Positions 51,808 through 64,000 of a stretch of DNA of 64,000 nucleotides are shown one piece after another. The DNA is from Acridotheres tristis. Lineage: Eukaryota > Chordata > Aves > Passeriformes > Sturnidae. Made by a program: the position numbers and the translations under genes. The stretch covers positions 13,490,463 through 13,554,462 of the forward strand of contig CM072895.1 in NCBI GenBank assembly GCA_037013685.1, in the 5' to 3' direction. The first letter of the stretch is position 1. The number at the start of each line of letters is the position of its first letter. The notes under the pieces were generated by a model, which ran no database searches, was not told the DNA's origin, and was given only the letters and a program-made list of their open reading frames with translations.

Positions 51808-54800
51808 CAACCAAGCAATCGAGGCAGGGTCTGTCTTTATTGACATCATTGGCTCAGATGTAACAGACATTGGCAGCACAAATGGTCACTGTCAGAGCCA
51901 GCTGGGGACATGACTGTTGGTATTATCTTCTGGTAAGTGATTCCCAGACATATTTAGATTACAACTCTTTTGTAAATAGTCAGCTTTTTTCCTCACATAC
52001 TTTATAGCACTTAACATGTATGGCTCTCTTTAATGAACAGGGCTACCCTAAAACACCCTGAGAACAAAGTAAATCTAAGATAAACAAGCATATTTTAAAA
52101 AGAATGGCAAACATAGGAAAACATTTTTCATCTACAGCCAGTAGCTAAAAACCTTCAAGTGCTACAAAAAGCAACAAATGGTCTTTCTGATCAGCTTTGG
52201 ATCCTAAAAAGATATCAGCTGTTTAATCTAGGACATAGAGTATCTCATTTACAGCCAGCATAATATCATAAAGATCTAATGACTAGCAAGATACTACATG
52301 ATACTGTCTTCTATTAATTTCTTTATAGTCTTGTCCTGCAGCACAAAAGCTCCTGTCATTAGTGCAGCTGATATTTTCATAATTTAGGGAACTTGTATAG
52401 AATTAATGAACTAATGACACAGAGTTAGAACATTACTGTATTTCTTTAAGTATGTGTAACCAGGTATTTGGCCTTACAGGCAGGGCTCCTAGACTCTTCA
52501 TAGATCTGAGCACAGATCTGCTCCTAAGGCTTAATAGAAGTTAAGAGATGGAAACATCTTTGGACTAAAGGTTTTCTCCTCAAGAGAGCTAATTTCCTCA
52601 TGCCTGTCTGCAAGAGATCGGTATCTTTCCACACGCTACTTTCCAAAACACAGAAAAAAACAACTTGTTAAGTTTTGGTGTGGAAAAAGAAAAAAAAAAA
52701 AACAAACTCTGAAAACTGTGAGAATAAGACTCATGGGTGAATTTAGACTTTTAGGACAATAGAGGGGATATTACAATTTTGATTTCACAGCAGGACAGAG
52801 GGCCATTGTTTAGATGTGGAATGAGGGCCAGAAATCAAAAATTGTGAGGTTTAAAAATGCAGCCTAAGATGCACAGAAAGGTCTTATGTCCATGAGGTCC
52901 TGGAGAATATTCCTGAATGATCAAAAAATGACTGATTTATTTTCTTTTGTTTGAGATTTACATCCAGATACACAGTGAAAGCCAATGATTTCTCAGAAAC
53001 ACTATGTAAGGACCAGTTGAACTTGAAACTTTAAGTGTTAAAGCAGAAGGCTTATACCATCAGAGATGAGAAAGAGGACATTTGGAGACATACTGACATG
53101 CCACTGGGATGTTTTTGTCAGACCCTTCAGATAGCAAGAAGATTCAGCCTGTTGCAGCAGTCTGGTATTTAATGTGAAAGCTTAACAGAACTCCTAGAAT
53201 TAACAGTCAAATTTGCTGATATTTTTAAACCCTTCAAGGATTCCCAATAGCTTCAGTATTTGAATACTGAAGTATTGCAGCTGATATAAATGAATTGGTA
53301 GAAATTAAAACAAGGAAAGAAACAACATCTTTAAATAGCAACATAAAGAGAAATTTATAAAGGACTGTGCCTTTCAGTGTAGTTCTAGACAAAATTTATC
53401 CTTAAATGGCTCCATAAGTCCCTTGTTTATATATTATGACACGTACTGGTAGACTGGCTTGAAAAGAAGTTCTCATTACTGAAGAGACTAATTTTTCTAA
53501 CACCAACTGAAGTCAGTGGCAATATTCCCATCCTCTTCAGTGGCTTCAGCACAGAGCCAAACTGAGAAATTAATCCTGAGACCAAACATACCATTTGCAG
53601 CCAGGATGTCACATGACTAAAAGCCTTTTTTGTAGAGTGTTGCTTATTTCAGTTAATTTTATTTTATTATATATTTAAAACCTCTACATTTGGTGCAGGA
53701 CAGGCACTTGAGAGATGTTAAGCTTCCCCTATTAAAATGACTTGTTTGTACAGGCAGAGTGAAATTTAACAACACCAAATGCACGAAAGGATCCTAATGT
53801 GTGACAAACAGGCTGCCTGGTCCCCTCCCCTGACCTCGGATGCTCCAACTCCCTCTAAGGGAACTGTTTGCACTGGAGCCCTCCCATGGGCTGGCATGTA
53901 AATCTTAAAAATATCTTCGAAGCCCATCTGCTGTAGTGCTTCATTTTTAATGAAAATGGAAGGTGCCAACCATAAGTAGTTTTGATACGCCAAGTCTCTC
54001 CCATCGTGCCAGCCTGCTGCATCTCAGAGGAGTCAATTTAAACACACACATATTTCCAGGACTTGCTGGTAAGTTTATGATTAACTGTCTTTAGAGATGA
54101 AATATAAAACCTCAAAAAGACCAAATAATAAGCCATTTTGACAATTAAGCTCTAAGATTGTTAGCTTCAAGCTAGTCTTACGAGTTTTGTTTAGTTTGTT
54201 TTCCACACATATTCTGTACAAGATTTTTATCCAGAAATAAACCTCTTTCCAAAGAAACTTTATTATTTCTCATGTCAACTGGAGCATGGATTTTTTTCTT
54301 ACACCAAGTCAAACCCAATAAGGATGTCATCAACATAGTGCTAGATATTAATGTTGAATGATTTTATTTTCTTCTGGGGTTTTATATTTTGCAGACATGT
54401 AGTAAGGAAGCCAGCATAAAATAACTAGGTATTGTCCCAAAAGATGTCTAATTTTGCATCATACTTACTTGTCCATGCAAGTTAGTTTGCTACTCATTTC
54501 AGCAACAGTTCTTAAAAAAATCAGGGAAGCTTTTTTTAAATACACGTTTTACCCAAGCACAGGAAGTAAAATAAAAATATCCAGATGCTTGAGATATTGG
54601 TCAACATTAATTCAGAGAGTGTAACAAAATTAATGTTAAGAAAACAGACTTCAGAAAATAGTTTCAAAAATTTGTGGTTTATTATCCTCACAGTCTACAG
54701 ACAGAATGGGAGTTTCTTTAATTGCTTGCCTCAGCAAAGCATTGGAATAATACGTAGGTAATGTCTCAAATATTTAAATAAAGTTTTAAAACCCCAGAAG

Positions 54801-56379
54801 TAAAGTAAATCCAGATATTATTGACACATTAGCAAGGTCACAGAATTTACAATTCAATGGAAATAGAGAGGTACTAAAACACTCTGAAACTTGGATTATT
54901 TCTTGAATACTGCCACAGGAGCATTACATATTTACTGCACTACCTGGAGTATGATATTCTATAACCATTTGTATTCCTCCTATAAATCTGAGAAAAGCTC
55001 TCTCTACAAATGATTAGGGGATTAACTTTCCTTGTGAGTAGGTTCACATTATGCATGGTCAAAGTCATATCACAGACACACATGGAAAAGAACATTTCAA
55101 GGGTTATAATTACATTCATATGTTGGCTAATTGGGCCCTCAGGGGCCTCATTCCTAATTATAAGAGGGAATGCAGGAAAATATCAGTAAAAAAGTATGTA
55201 TAGAATGAGTATGAGATTAAATGGGTTATGCTGGCTGTATAAAAGCCATAAAACTTGATAGGAAAGGAATGCAGTGACTTGCCAAGTATCTCTAAACCAG
55301 AAATGTTTTTTTGATGTCATTATCAGAAGGAGATGGGAGGAGGCTCTGTTGTTTTAGAGGAAGTCTGCAAACATCTCTTGTAGCCTCAAGTGGTATTTTT
55401 ACATAGTTCTAAGAAAATCAAGTAATGATTGAGCCAGATGACAAAGAAATGGAAAAAAATGAAAAACTTTTTATAACTTTGAGATCAAAAGGTGAAAACA
55501 ACCTAAAGATCAGGAAGAAGAGAGTCTCACATTCATGTGTGTCCCTGAGACCTATTAACCAGAAATGAAATGCTCTAAAAACTCCAGATATTCATTAATT
55601 AAAATTGCATAAGCTTTAATGACACTGTTTATTAGTTTAGCTAAGGGCAGAATTTTTATCTCCCATAATTGAAAACTATAGTTTATTACCTTGATTAGAC
55701 ACTAAGTAAAATATACAGGCTTTAGTTTTTCTTCCATGTCTCTCAGAGGGAAATGCCTATAAGAATAAATTAAAGAATTTTACAAGGTTGTAATTTATTT
55801 TATTTCCCATTAAATGGTATCCTTTGGACATATCTATAAAAGTCTCACAGTTTAGAGTAGATGTGTATGTAATATTACCTTACACCTCATAAGAGAAACT
55901 GGCAGGAACCCTGAAGCTGAATAAGAACAAGATTGTCTTTATCTCTTAAACCTGTCATTTTAATTTTCCACTCTAGACATTGCTGTATAAGTAGCCTGAC
56001 TTAAGTTCCTGGTAACTGTTAGACCACATTCTTGTAGCATTTTGAATTTAGTACCTAATCAAATTGCTTTCCATATTCTTATCTTGATTTATATGAACGG
56101 GTATATTTGTGAGTATACCCAAAGGAATACAGTATTTTACAGCATTCTAAATGCAAATCCTGTTTTCTTATTTATGCTGTGGCCAGTGTAGTCACACCAT
56201 TAAAAAGAATTTTAAATGAAATGCAGAAAAATTGAAATGACAATCCTAGCCTTCTAGCATCTTGAACAACCAATCTGAAGCTCCATAAATTGTGGCAGCA
56301 TGAAACTGATGTGAATGAGTCAGGCTTTCAGGCTTCACATGCTCAAACTGATCTTTGTGAAGTTGAAATTAATGCCCAG
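51808..56379. other. Unique AT-rich non-coding DNA
   Basis: No gene is recognised. An A-rich run lies at about 52684-52702. Minus-strand frames of 61 and 75 codons at 53427-53612 and 53766-53993 have no recognisable features. Confidence 0.55.
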
Positions 56380-56409
56380 AAAAAAAAAAAAAAAGAAGAA
56401 AAAAGAAAA
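56380..56409. repeat. A-rich tract
   Basis: About 15 A residues are followed by GAAG and further A runs. It may be a decayed poly-A tail, but nothing element-like is recognised upstream. Confidence 0.85.
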
Positions 56410-59400
56410 TTTTGTTTGTAAATAGCCAAGTTGTAATCATATAATACTGCAGTTCACAACATTTAGAAGACTACTGGTTGAGCCAGCCAGTTCAGTGAAG
56501 GCATAAGGTGGTGAGAAGAGGAGGTGAAAAGCAACTATTGATACCTTAGCAAGAAAACATTTAATTAGTCACATTCCTCCCATGGTACACTAGCAAGTTT
56601 TCGTACAAGGACCTGAACTGACAGGGTCTCTGTGGCTACACTACAGTATCCTCTAGCCCAGCTGTAAGGCTGATGCTGTCAGCCTGGGATTCTGGGATTA
56701 AAGAACATATTTCTTATTTACTCAGATGTATACCAAGACAGACTATTTTGCCATAATCTTGATAATGTGAATAATTTTGCTGTCTTCAGGCTTCTGACCT
56801 AACCTGGCTGAACTGACTGCAAGAACTAAAATCTCTGAGTCGTTATTTTAGACCATTTTCAGTTTTGGGAAACCAACACAGCATTATCAAGTACTTCTGA
56901 CTTGACATTTTCATCCTATTCATCATTGACAGAGACATTTTATAGTCATGTGGTTTCAAATAATTATTAAAAGCTAAAAGCACTAGTCTGCCCCTCGAAC
57001 ATAAACAAGGGAAATCAGTGCTGATGCCAACTTCCTTTCTGAGAACATGGAGATATGAGTGCTGCTGTGGTGCATAAAGGAGGAGTTAGGAATATAATTG
57101 AGGTTAAGTCTGTTTCCTCTCATGAGGAAAAGAAGCGTTTAAGTAGGATTCTTGATATGTATTCCAACACAAACAAGAGTAAGAACTGACAACGTGTTCT
57201 CTCCTTGGGGAAAAAGAAATAAAAATCAGAGAATGAGAATTCCAAACTGAAGTAGATTAATTATGAAAAGCTGTAGGTTACAACACTGAAGCAAGCTGAC
57301 TACGTTTAAACAGCAAAAGTGGTAAAACTCCTTTTATTGTTAGGGAATGACTAAGGCAGAAATTCTGAGGATAATGTTGTTCAGAGCCTTTTTTTGAGTA
57401 CAGATACAGTTTCTTGTAAAAGGATTCAATAGAGCACTGTTGACTAAAGTGATAAATATGGATGAAGAACACATTAAAAATTATCAAAATAGAATAAAAA
57501 AATGCATAGGTATTATGAAACAATCTCTTAATTTTTATCCATAGTACCTTAAGGTTTTGAGTTTTTAAGTACTTTACATGGATAATTGCTAGAAAAAATT
57601 GTAAAATTGCTGAAGAAAACTTTGAAAATCACTGAGGTAACATCGAGAAGGGAAAAAACGACATTATACATATGAAGAGATACTAAATAAACATACTGTG
57701 ATAGAAAAAGTCATCTATGGAGAAAAAAAAACAAAAACCACATTGCAGTAAAAGAGGGATTCTATGTAAACCAAGTGTCAGGAGACAAATGGACCAAAAA
57801 AGTTCCACTCAAACTTGGTTACGTGGTGAGACAGGACAGAACCAGCCCTGCAAGACATGGTGTTGGAGTAATGAGGTAGAACTCATTTACTAAGTCATTA
57901 CTATATAAAAAAATCCCACATCTAGAGGCAGGCAATTTTTAGCAAGTTATTTTGCAAATCAAGGAGAATTACCACTGGGTGACAGGATGTCAGTCATGGT
58001 TTCAGTTTGTTTTGTTCTTCAAAGTGCCCTAGAGATCAAAATTCCCTTACTGAACACCAGCTAGCTAATGGAAGTGGTGAATCTGGCAGAAAACAGACAC
58101 TCAAAGGCGGGAAGTGTTCTGTCCAATTTCCACAGCAAATGAATGAGGTCACTGAAGGAGAAAGCCAAGGAAGAGTTTTTAATCTTTTGGGTCAGGTGTT
58201 CAAGTCACAAGAGCTGTATTTTCCTGTTTTCTACCTGTGGAATAGGTATAAGAATTTTTTGCCTCTCACAGCTTTTCTTTCTTTTTGTTCACATTCAAAG
58301 ATTTTCTTACCTCATGGCTGTAGAGTTTCTAATATTCATGGTGTAAAAATGGGAAACTGGATTTTCTGGGAATTCCTTGAAATCAGCCAAATGTCTACTT
58401 TATTTGTGCAACATCACTACATCACTATCTGAGAATAAAATAAGGTATTGTATAGTAAAGCACTCTACCTCCAATGCAATTTTTTTTTCCATGAAGAATA
58501 AATATAGCACTCAAAAGGAAATTGTTCTAATATCACACCATAGAAAACTTTTTCTTGGTTATATTAGTCTAATGTTATTCTAATGGAATAAATTCTTCCT
58601 ACTTCTTCATAAAGGAGTGATAGCTAGCAAGTAATGAATTAGAAAACTTATTCAGTACTCTTACCTCTGCAGATGGTCATGTTAAAATGATTTTTTTGTT
58701 GTTTCACAGAGAAAAATCAAGAGGGGAATGTGGGGGTCACAATTCTTGGTCCAGGGTAACTCTGTTTTGAAGGATGGCTAAGACCACATACACAAAGGGG
58801 AGAGTAAACTACTACGAGGAGCAGACCAGTAGCCAAGGTGACCACTTTTCACAAGATTCTGCCTTAATTATCCAGATTTTCTTGAACTACTTTGTGATAA
58901 GTTTGATCACCTTTCCTTAGCAATTAAAGTCTCAACTATAACAAGAAATAACCCCAAGATTTTTATGAAATAAAGCAAATTTTTACATTTCCAGCAAATT
59001 GTTTAGTTGAAAAAGGAAGCAATATGTTATGATAAAAAATCATGCTGAAAATGAAGGGGCTAGTTAGGAAAACCAGGTATAACGTTTTAACAGTTACAAA
59101 TGAAAATTGGAAACTGCCACTGCCTGGGATATTTTGTAATACAGACATCACCTAGAAAATTTCCAGTTGAGTTTACCTGACTCCTTTTGTCATTCACAAA
59201 CTCACCGGAATACAGTATATAAGAGTTAGTCTGAATTGATCAGATAGAAAGATATTCGTGTCTCTTCAGTGACATCAGTCATGTGCATACTGTAGTTCTC
59301 TGAGTATTGATATTATGAATGTACTGCTCTGTTGAATAGATATACATTCAACTTAGTTTCCAGTTGTTTAGAGTGATAAAGCAAGACAATTAAAAGTTGA

Positions 59401-62240
59401 GTCTGCTCTGAACAGCCAGCTCAGTTATGATTTCCCTATTCACTCCTGCTTCCTGGGTTGTTTTTTTTTTTGTTCTCCACTTTCTGAAGACCCTATTTCA
59501 GTTTCACTAATTGAAAAGCAAGGTGTATATATATCCCTATTATCAACACTCCTCAGGGATGGGAGCCTTGTGAAGGTATTACACAATTTGTTCCACTACA
59601 CAGACTGCCATCCACCATGGACCTTGAAGAGAGTGCAAGTTCACAATCCTAAATTAATACTTATGTATCAAGAGGCAGATTTATATTCTTTACTGTGAAA
59701 TAATGTACTTCTTTCCTTAAAAGTCTTTTTCAGTGTATATGCTGATGTAAACTGAATGCAGTCTGAGTATCACCACTATTATATACCTGAATATGCAGTT
59801 CAATGAAAAAACACATCAGCAAATGCACAGTAAATAACAGGCCTGAAATATCACAAACCTGCATTATATTCATAAGCAATTTCAACTCTATTTGCTTAGT
59901 TTTTCAGAATATTTTGGTACAATACAATATATTGTGCAGTTTAGCTGTAGGAAGGTATAGAATGCAAAATGTTTTTCCTTCTGTCTCTGGTTTGCAAATA
60001 CAGGAATAACTCCATTCTTCTGTTCCCATAGTCCAAATTACAAAGTCCAGCTCTGTCAGATCAGATTTAAAGCTCTGGTTAATTTTAAAATATTTTGCTG
60101 GTATCAGGTTACCCTTCCATTTTTTATACCAGCCTGCAGAAGCAAGTTACTGTTCTCATGTGGTCTACAGTGTGATATTAATTTATGTAGTCTTCATAAT
60201 GCAGCCAAGACATGTATTTGGAAGAGGAAGATTTACAACATTATTTACCATCATATTTACTGCAAAGTTATCACATGTTAAGTATCAGTTGGTTTCCCAG
60301 CTCCATGAAAAATTGAAACTGGGGCTTCGAAAATACAGACTCATTTTCAGCTAAACTTTTTCCTGGAGGAACAGAAAAACAGGTACTCATAAAAACCTTA
60401 GTTTATCATAACAGTAAAGTTTTTAAGAAAATTATTTAAAAAAACAACTTTGAAGTAACTTTAACGAATCTTACAGTATCTCTTTTTTCATTGAAGATAT
60501 TATTTAATCAGGTTCTAAATAACTCATTCTATGACAAAAAACCTAAAGTTATACCTTAAGAATAAAAGAAATGTTCATTTATACCTAGAAAAATCAGAGA
60601 AAAACCTGGACACCTGAGCCTATTAAAATAGTTCTATTTCTCATATGAAAATGTCCAAGTCTAACATGATCCATTAGAGAGGAGAACCTTCACCTCATGG
60701 ACCTCATGAGGAGAATGGAGGAATTAGTAATTTATAACTCATGGTGGAGAAGAACAGAAAGAATATGAGCAGACAGCAATTTATGTATTCTCTACAGATA
60801 GCTGCAAAACAAGTCTTCAGCTTCAAACCAGAATCATATAGACTTGCCACAGAAGAATGAACCTTAGAACTCACTAAAATTGGAAAAAAAATTGTAATTA
60901 TTGTCATAAATAAAAAAAAGGAAAAGTCCTTCAAAATAAAAGGATTAATTTTTTTTTCTAGCCTCACACACAATTCACTGCTGATCTGAACCATTTCATT
61001 ACTCCATCCTCAATTAGTCTCAACAGAATACTTCATAAAACTGAGCTCTGTAAGACACAGTTCTTTTGGTTTAAAAGGGGTTAGGAGGTCATTCAGGGTT
61101 TTGCTCTTTCAGCCTTAATGCTACATTTTAAATAGAAAGGAATATTTTAATGTCTTTCTCTATTGAAACTTCTCATTTATGGGGTTATTTTTCTAAGATA
61201 GTGGTACATGATATATAACCAGAAATTGTAGCTCAGATTCTAGTACAATATTATGTCGTTTGTATTAATCCTCAGTACTCAGCAACTGTCACCTATAATT
61301 CAAGTCTTTTAATCCTGTTTTATTCTATTCTAGAAAAAAATTGAAATAGAAGTGTAAGTTTACGAAATTATTTGCTATTATCTCTTCGATTTTTTTCTTT
61401 TTCTTCATGTGTATAAAACAACTTTCTACATTGCAGCTGTGTTATTAAGGACTGTCCCTACTGTACATTTTATGAAGTGGTAGGATATATTCTTTATACT
61501 TGCATAAATATTTCTAATAGAAACCTCATTTTCAGTTTGTAAATGATTTTAAGATGTAGATAAATTACATGTTACTGGTGAGATATGTGTGAAATACCCA
61601 AAGAAGTCAGGTTAGGGAAAATTATTAACTGTCTATCCATGGAATAATACAAATAATTAGAAGACATTTTTTCCACCATGCATTCGAGGTCTTTGGAGTG
61701 TCCTGAATCATTTCTCTTCCACAAGGGAAAAATCAGGTCCTGGAGCATGTGGTGTCTCACACCTTTTTAAACTTGGAAGCCTGATGAACACTTACAGTAT
61801 GACTTTCTGCAGAATCCCAGTCTCTCGTTCTGTTATTCCTCTAGAAATACTGGAGGAGTTTTTTCTGTGAGTAGTCTGTGTTCATGTTTCCCCTTTCCCA
61901 GAATCTTTGCATGGGAGCTGCCCTTCAGGAATATATGCAGAGTCCCTTGTGTTAATGGAGAGTAGTGAGGGGGAGATGCACTGAGGGTCTTTTTTCTAAA
62001 TTATACTACATAGAGGTGTTTTTGCCTCTAAAAGAAGGCTCTACAGCAGTGACAGCTATAATTAATTTTAAAAGTAAAGGGAAAAAAAAATGTACCGAAG
62101 ATTTCAAAGATTCAAGCTGTTATAAATTTTGCCTTAGAACATATTTGTACAGAATTGCATCACTTTATAAAAATGCAACATTCAGATCCAAATGAACACA
62201 GGTAACTTAGTTCCCCTTAGCACAATTATTCAAAGTGTGA
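56410..62240. other. Unique AT-rich non-coding DNA
   Basis: No gene, RNA or named element is recognised. The largest frame (141 codons, 58007-58432, plus) overlaps a second plus-strand frame in another register. Neither resembles a family I know. Scattered short A and T runs are the only simple sequence. Confidence 0.55.
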
Positions 62241-62480
62241 AGAGATATGGAGAAAGTCTGTTCTGCCTCGGGGTCTCTGCACAGTGACCCCTCCTGCCAG
62301 AGATCTGATGCTGTGATGTCTGATTCCTGCCCTTATCAGGAGCAGTGCAGGAGCAAAGTGAAGTCTGGAGGGAGCTCTAGCTGGTGCTGGGCTCCCCTGG
62401 TCAGCCCAGAGCCTGCAGCAGGCAGAGCAGAGCCGGGATAATTCACATTGCTCCCCTCGGGGCTGCAATAGGAGCGACAA
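62241..62480. other. Small GC-richer block, no gene assigned
   Basis: About 240 bases are clearly richer in G+C than the flanks, with a few CpG dinucleotides but no island. Opposing frames of 64 (plus) and 84 codons (minus) have no recognised domain. It directly precedes a TAAT-rich stretch (62480-62760), which together suggest a possible regulatory element. Confidence 0.45.
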
Positions 62481-64000
62481 AGCAACAGGTGATTAATGCT
62501 GTGAGTAATGAGCTAAACGGGCTGCAGGAATAGGCAACCTGTCCATTCATATGGCTACCTCATTAAATTCATACATGAGTGCAAATATATTGTAAATTTC
62601 AATTGTTATAGTTTGTTACTCATATTATAATTAACACCAGACCTTTTCTTTTCTTAATTTAGCTTGCTTCTTGTGCAGTTGTCATTACTTTTTAACTACT
62701 AGGAAACCTGACATTTCAAAATCCGTCTTGCCATTCATTTTTAATAACATTTATAAATCTCTGAGGTAGAAGGAATTTGTATACATTTTTAGAAAAACAA
62801 AATCAGCAGGAATTAGAAAATCCTTAGCAATGCTTTGAGCTTTTTTCTGATGAAAAGATAAAAAACCAAAGGAATGCTGACAGGTTTTTTTCTGTATACT
62901 TCTACGGACATGAGGATTTCATATTTAGAAGGGCTTTTGAGAAAGAAACATCTTTCTAAAACCCTTAGGCCTTCAAAATGATTTGCGATCCTGGCATTTC
63001 TCCATTTCTATATCTGTCTGTCCATCTTTCAGCTCAACTGGAAAAATGAAATGAGTAGGTGATATAAAAATAAGTCAGTTCCTTATGCTTTCATAGGTAA
63101 CTCAGAAACAGGTTAACTGGAATTCATTATGCACAAGTGATAAGCTGAAATAAATGGGCTCAAGATTCTGATGCCCTATACATTTCCTTTCTTGCTTAGC
63201 TTTTACTTAGATGCCTTAAACAGATATCAAAGTATTGTTATAAAAGTTAGTCAAGTACAACTTATTAAGATTTTCTATTACCTTCCAAAGAGAAAAAGCA
63301 TGTTGTCTTCCAATATAATGAATAATTTTTCCTTTTTATTAATTTAATTTTAATAATAAATTAAATAATTCAAATTCTAATATATATATTTTTTTTTTCA
63401 CTTCCCAAAAGTAAGTTGTTTTCCAGTTTTGCTTGAGAAGAATCTTGGCTGCAATTGGTTGTGGTGTTATTCTCTGACCTTTCAAGAGATATCTCCTTTT
63501 TAGATACAGCACTCTTAAAACAGCTACTATTGCTAATGCTCACTGTTGAGAAGAATATTAACACCTCCAAAGTACCTATTTTTCAAGCCACCATCATCTA
63601 TTAATTCAAGTCCTTCTTAAAAACTTGTTCAGTAGCATAAAAAAGTGGGTAAATATCAATTAAGAGTGGATTATAATAGATGTATCAAACACTGCCTAAG
63701 TAATTATATAATCTCTTCTGTGTAAGCCTTGACCCTACTTGAACTAATGGTGTAGTAATGGGCAAGAAATGATGGCTTTCAAGAAAATTCTGCATATCAG
63801 AGATTTTACTTGTGCACAATTATCCTTCCTGTTTTACATGGGCACTGAATAGAATATCTTATAAGGCAGAACAAACTTTACCTTTTTCCTATTGTTAAGA
63901 ATGAAGGAATATGTTTTTATTAATGAGGGACAAAGTCAGTTGTTCAAATATGGTGTGTTAGAAAAATCTTTCATTCTTCAAATGAATGAATTCACCTCTG
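62481..64000. other. AT-rich non-coding DNA to the window end
   Basis: No gene is recognised. The first 280 bases carry many TAAT/ATTA cores (see findings). An almost pure A/T patch at about 63335-63399 contains self-complementary TTAATTTAATTTTAATAA-like sequence and a short TA run followed by poly-T. Confidence 0.55.

Noticed and set aside
58007..58432. Protein-coding gene of 141 codons
   Set aside because: No family resemblance, and an overlapping plus-strand frame in another register; AT-rich context with no supporting signals.
59213..59225. Core promoter with TATA-like sequence (CAGTATATAAGAG)
   Set aside because: Such motifs are frequent in AT-rich DNA. There is no downstream frame, initiator context or GC-rich proximal region to support it.
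62241..62480. CpG-island promoter
   Set aside because: It is GC-richer than its flanks, but too short and with too few CpGs to qualify as an island.

Overview
The window looks like non-coding DNA from a songbird (passerine) nuclear genome, either intergenic or deep inside a very long intron. Two things point to the lineage. At about 3270-3405 there is a tRNA-Ile-headed SINE with a CR1-type tail, the architecture of the zebra finch family TguSINE1. At about 230-335 there is a CR1 LINE 3' end with the avian ending (GGTCCCTTCCAACTC followed by ATTCTGTG). The base composition is AT-rich and CpG-poor, and I see no CpG island.

I find no protein-coding gene I can defend. The longest open frames (178 codons at 37335-37871 on the minus strand, 145 at 27745-28182 on the plus strand) resemble no family I recognise. 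They overlap low-complexity or locally GC-richer DNA, have overlapping frames on the other strand, and lack a convincing exon structure. I see no rRNA, functional tRNA, snRNA or known microRNA gene, and no CRISPR array or prokaryotic operon. Short coding exons could still be missed by reading alone.

Layout: 1-3.4 kb holds a CR1 3' end, a T/G-rich tract and the SINE. 3.4-17.3 kb is unique AT-rich DNA with microsatellites: an ATGAG pentamer, GGTT and TTTAC runs, and a 32-base poly-A. 17.36-17.86 kb is a decayed CR1/L3-type ORF2 endonuclease fragment on the plus strand. 21.7-22.2 kb is an ancient CR1/L3-type 3' region on the minus strand. 23-32 kb contains several islands of higher GC (about 23.2-23.6, 27.75-28.7, 30.9-31.15 and 31.65-31.85 kb). 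32.4-51 kb is unique sequence with two short tandem duplications, a CA repeat and a possible LINE tail near 48 kb. At 51.2-51.8 kb a quadruplex-forming C/G tract lies near an almost perfect 23-24 bp inverted repeat. 52-64 kb is AT-rich unique DNA ending with a GC-richer block and a TAAT-rich stretch near 62.3-62.8 kb.

Several stretches (about 10.64-10.74, 26.86-27.03, 32.52-33.05, 46.6-47.7 and 62.45-62.76 kb) have the texture of conserved non-coding elements: moderate complexity, no simple repeats, and many homeodomain-type TAAT/ATTA cores. That is a hypothesis for alignment, not an observation of conservation. I found no clear new biological system; the best leads are the inverted repeat, the quadruplex tract, the candidate regulatory elements and a short motif shared by two loci.
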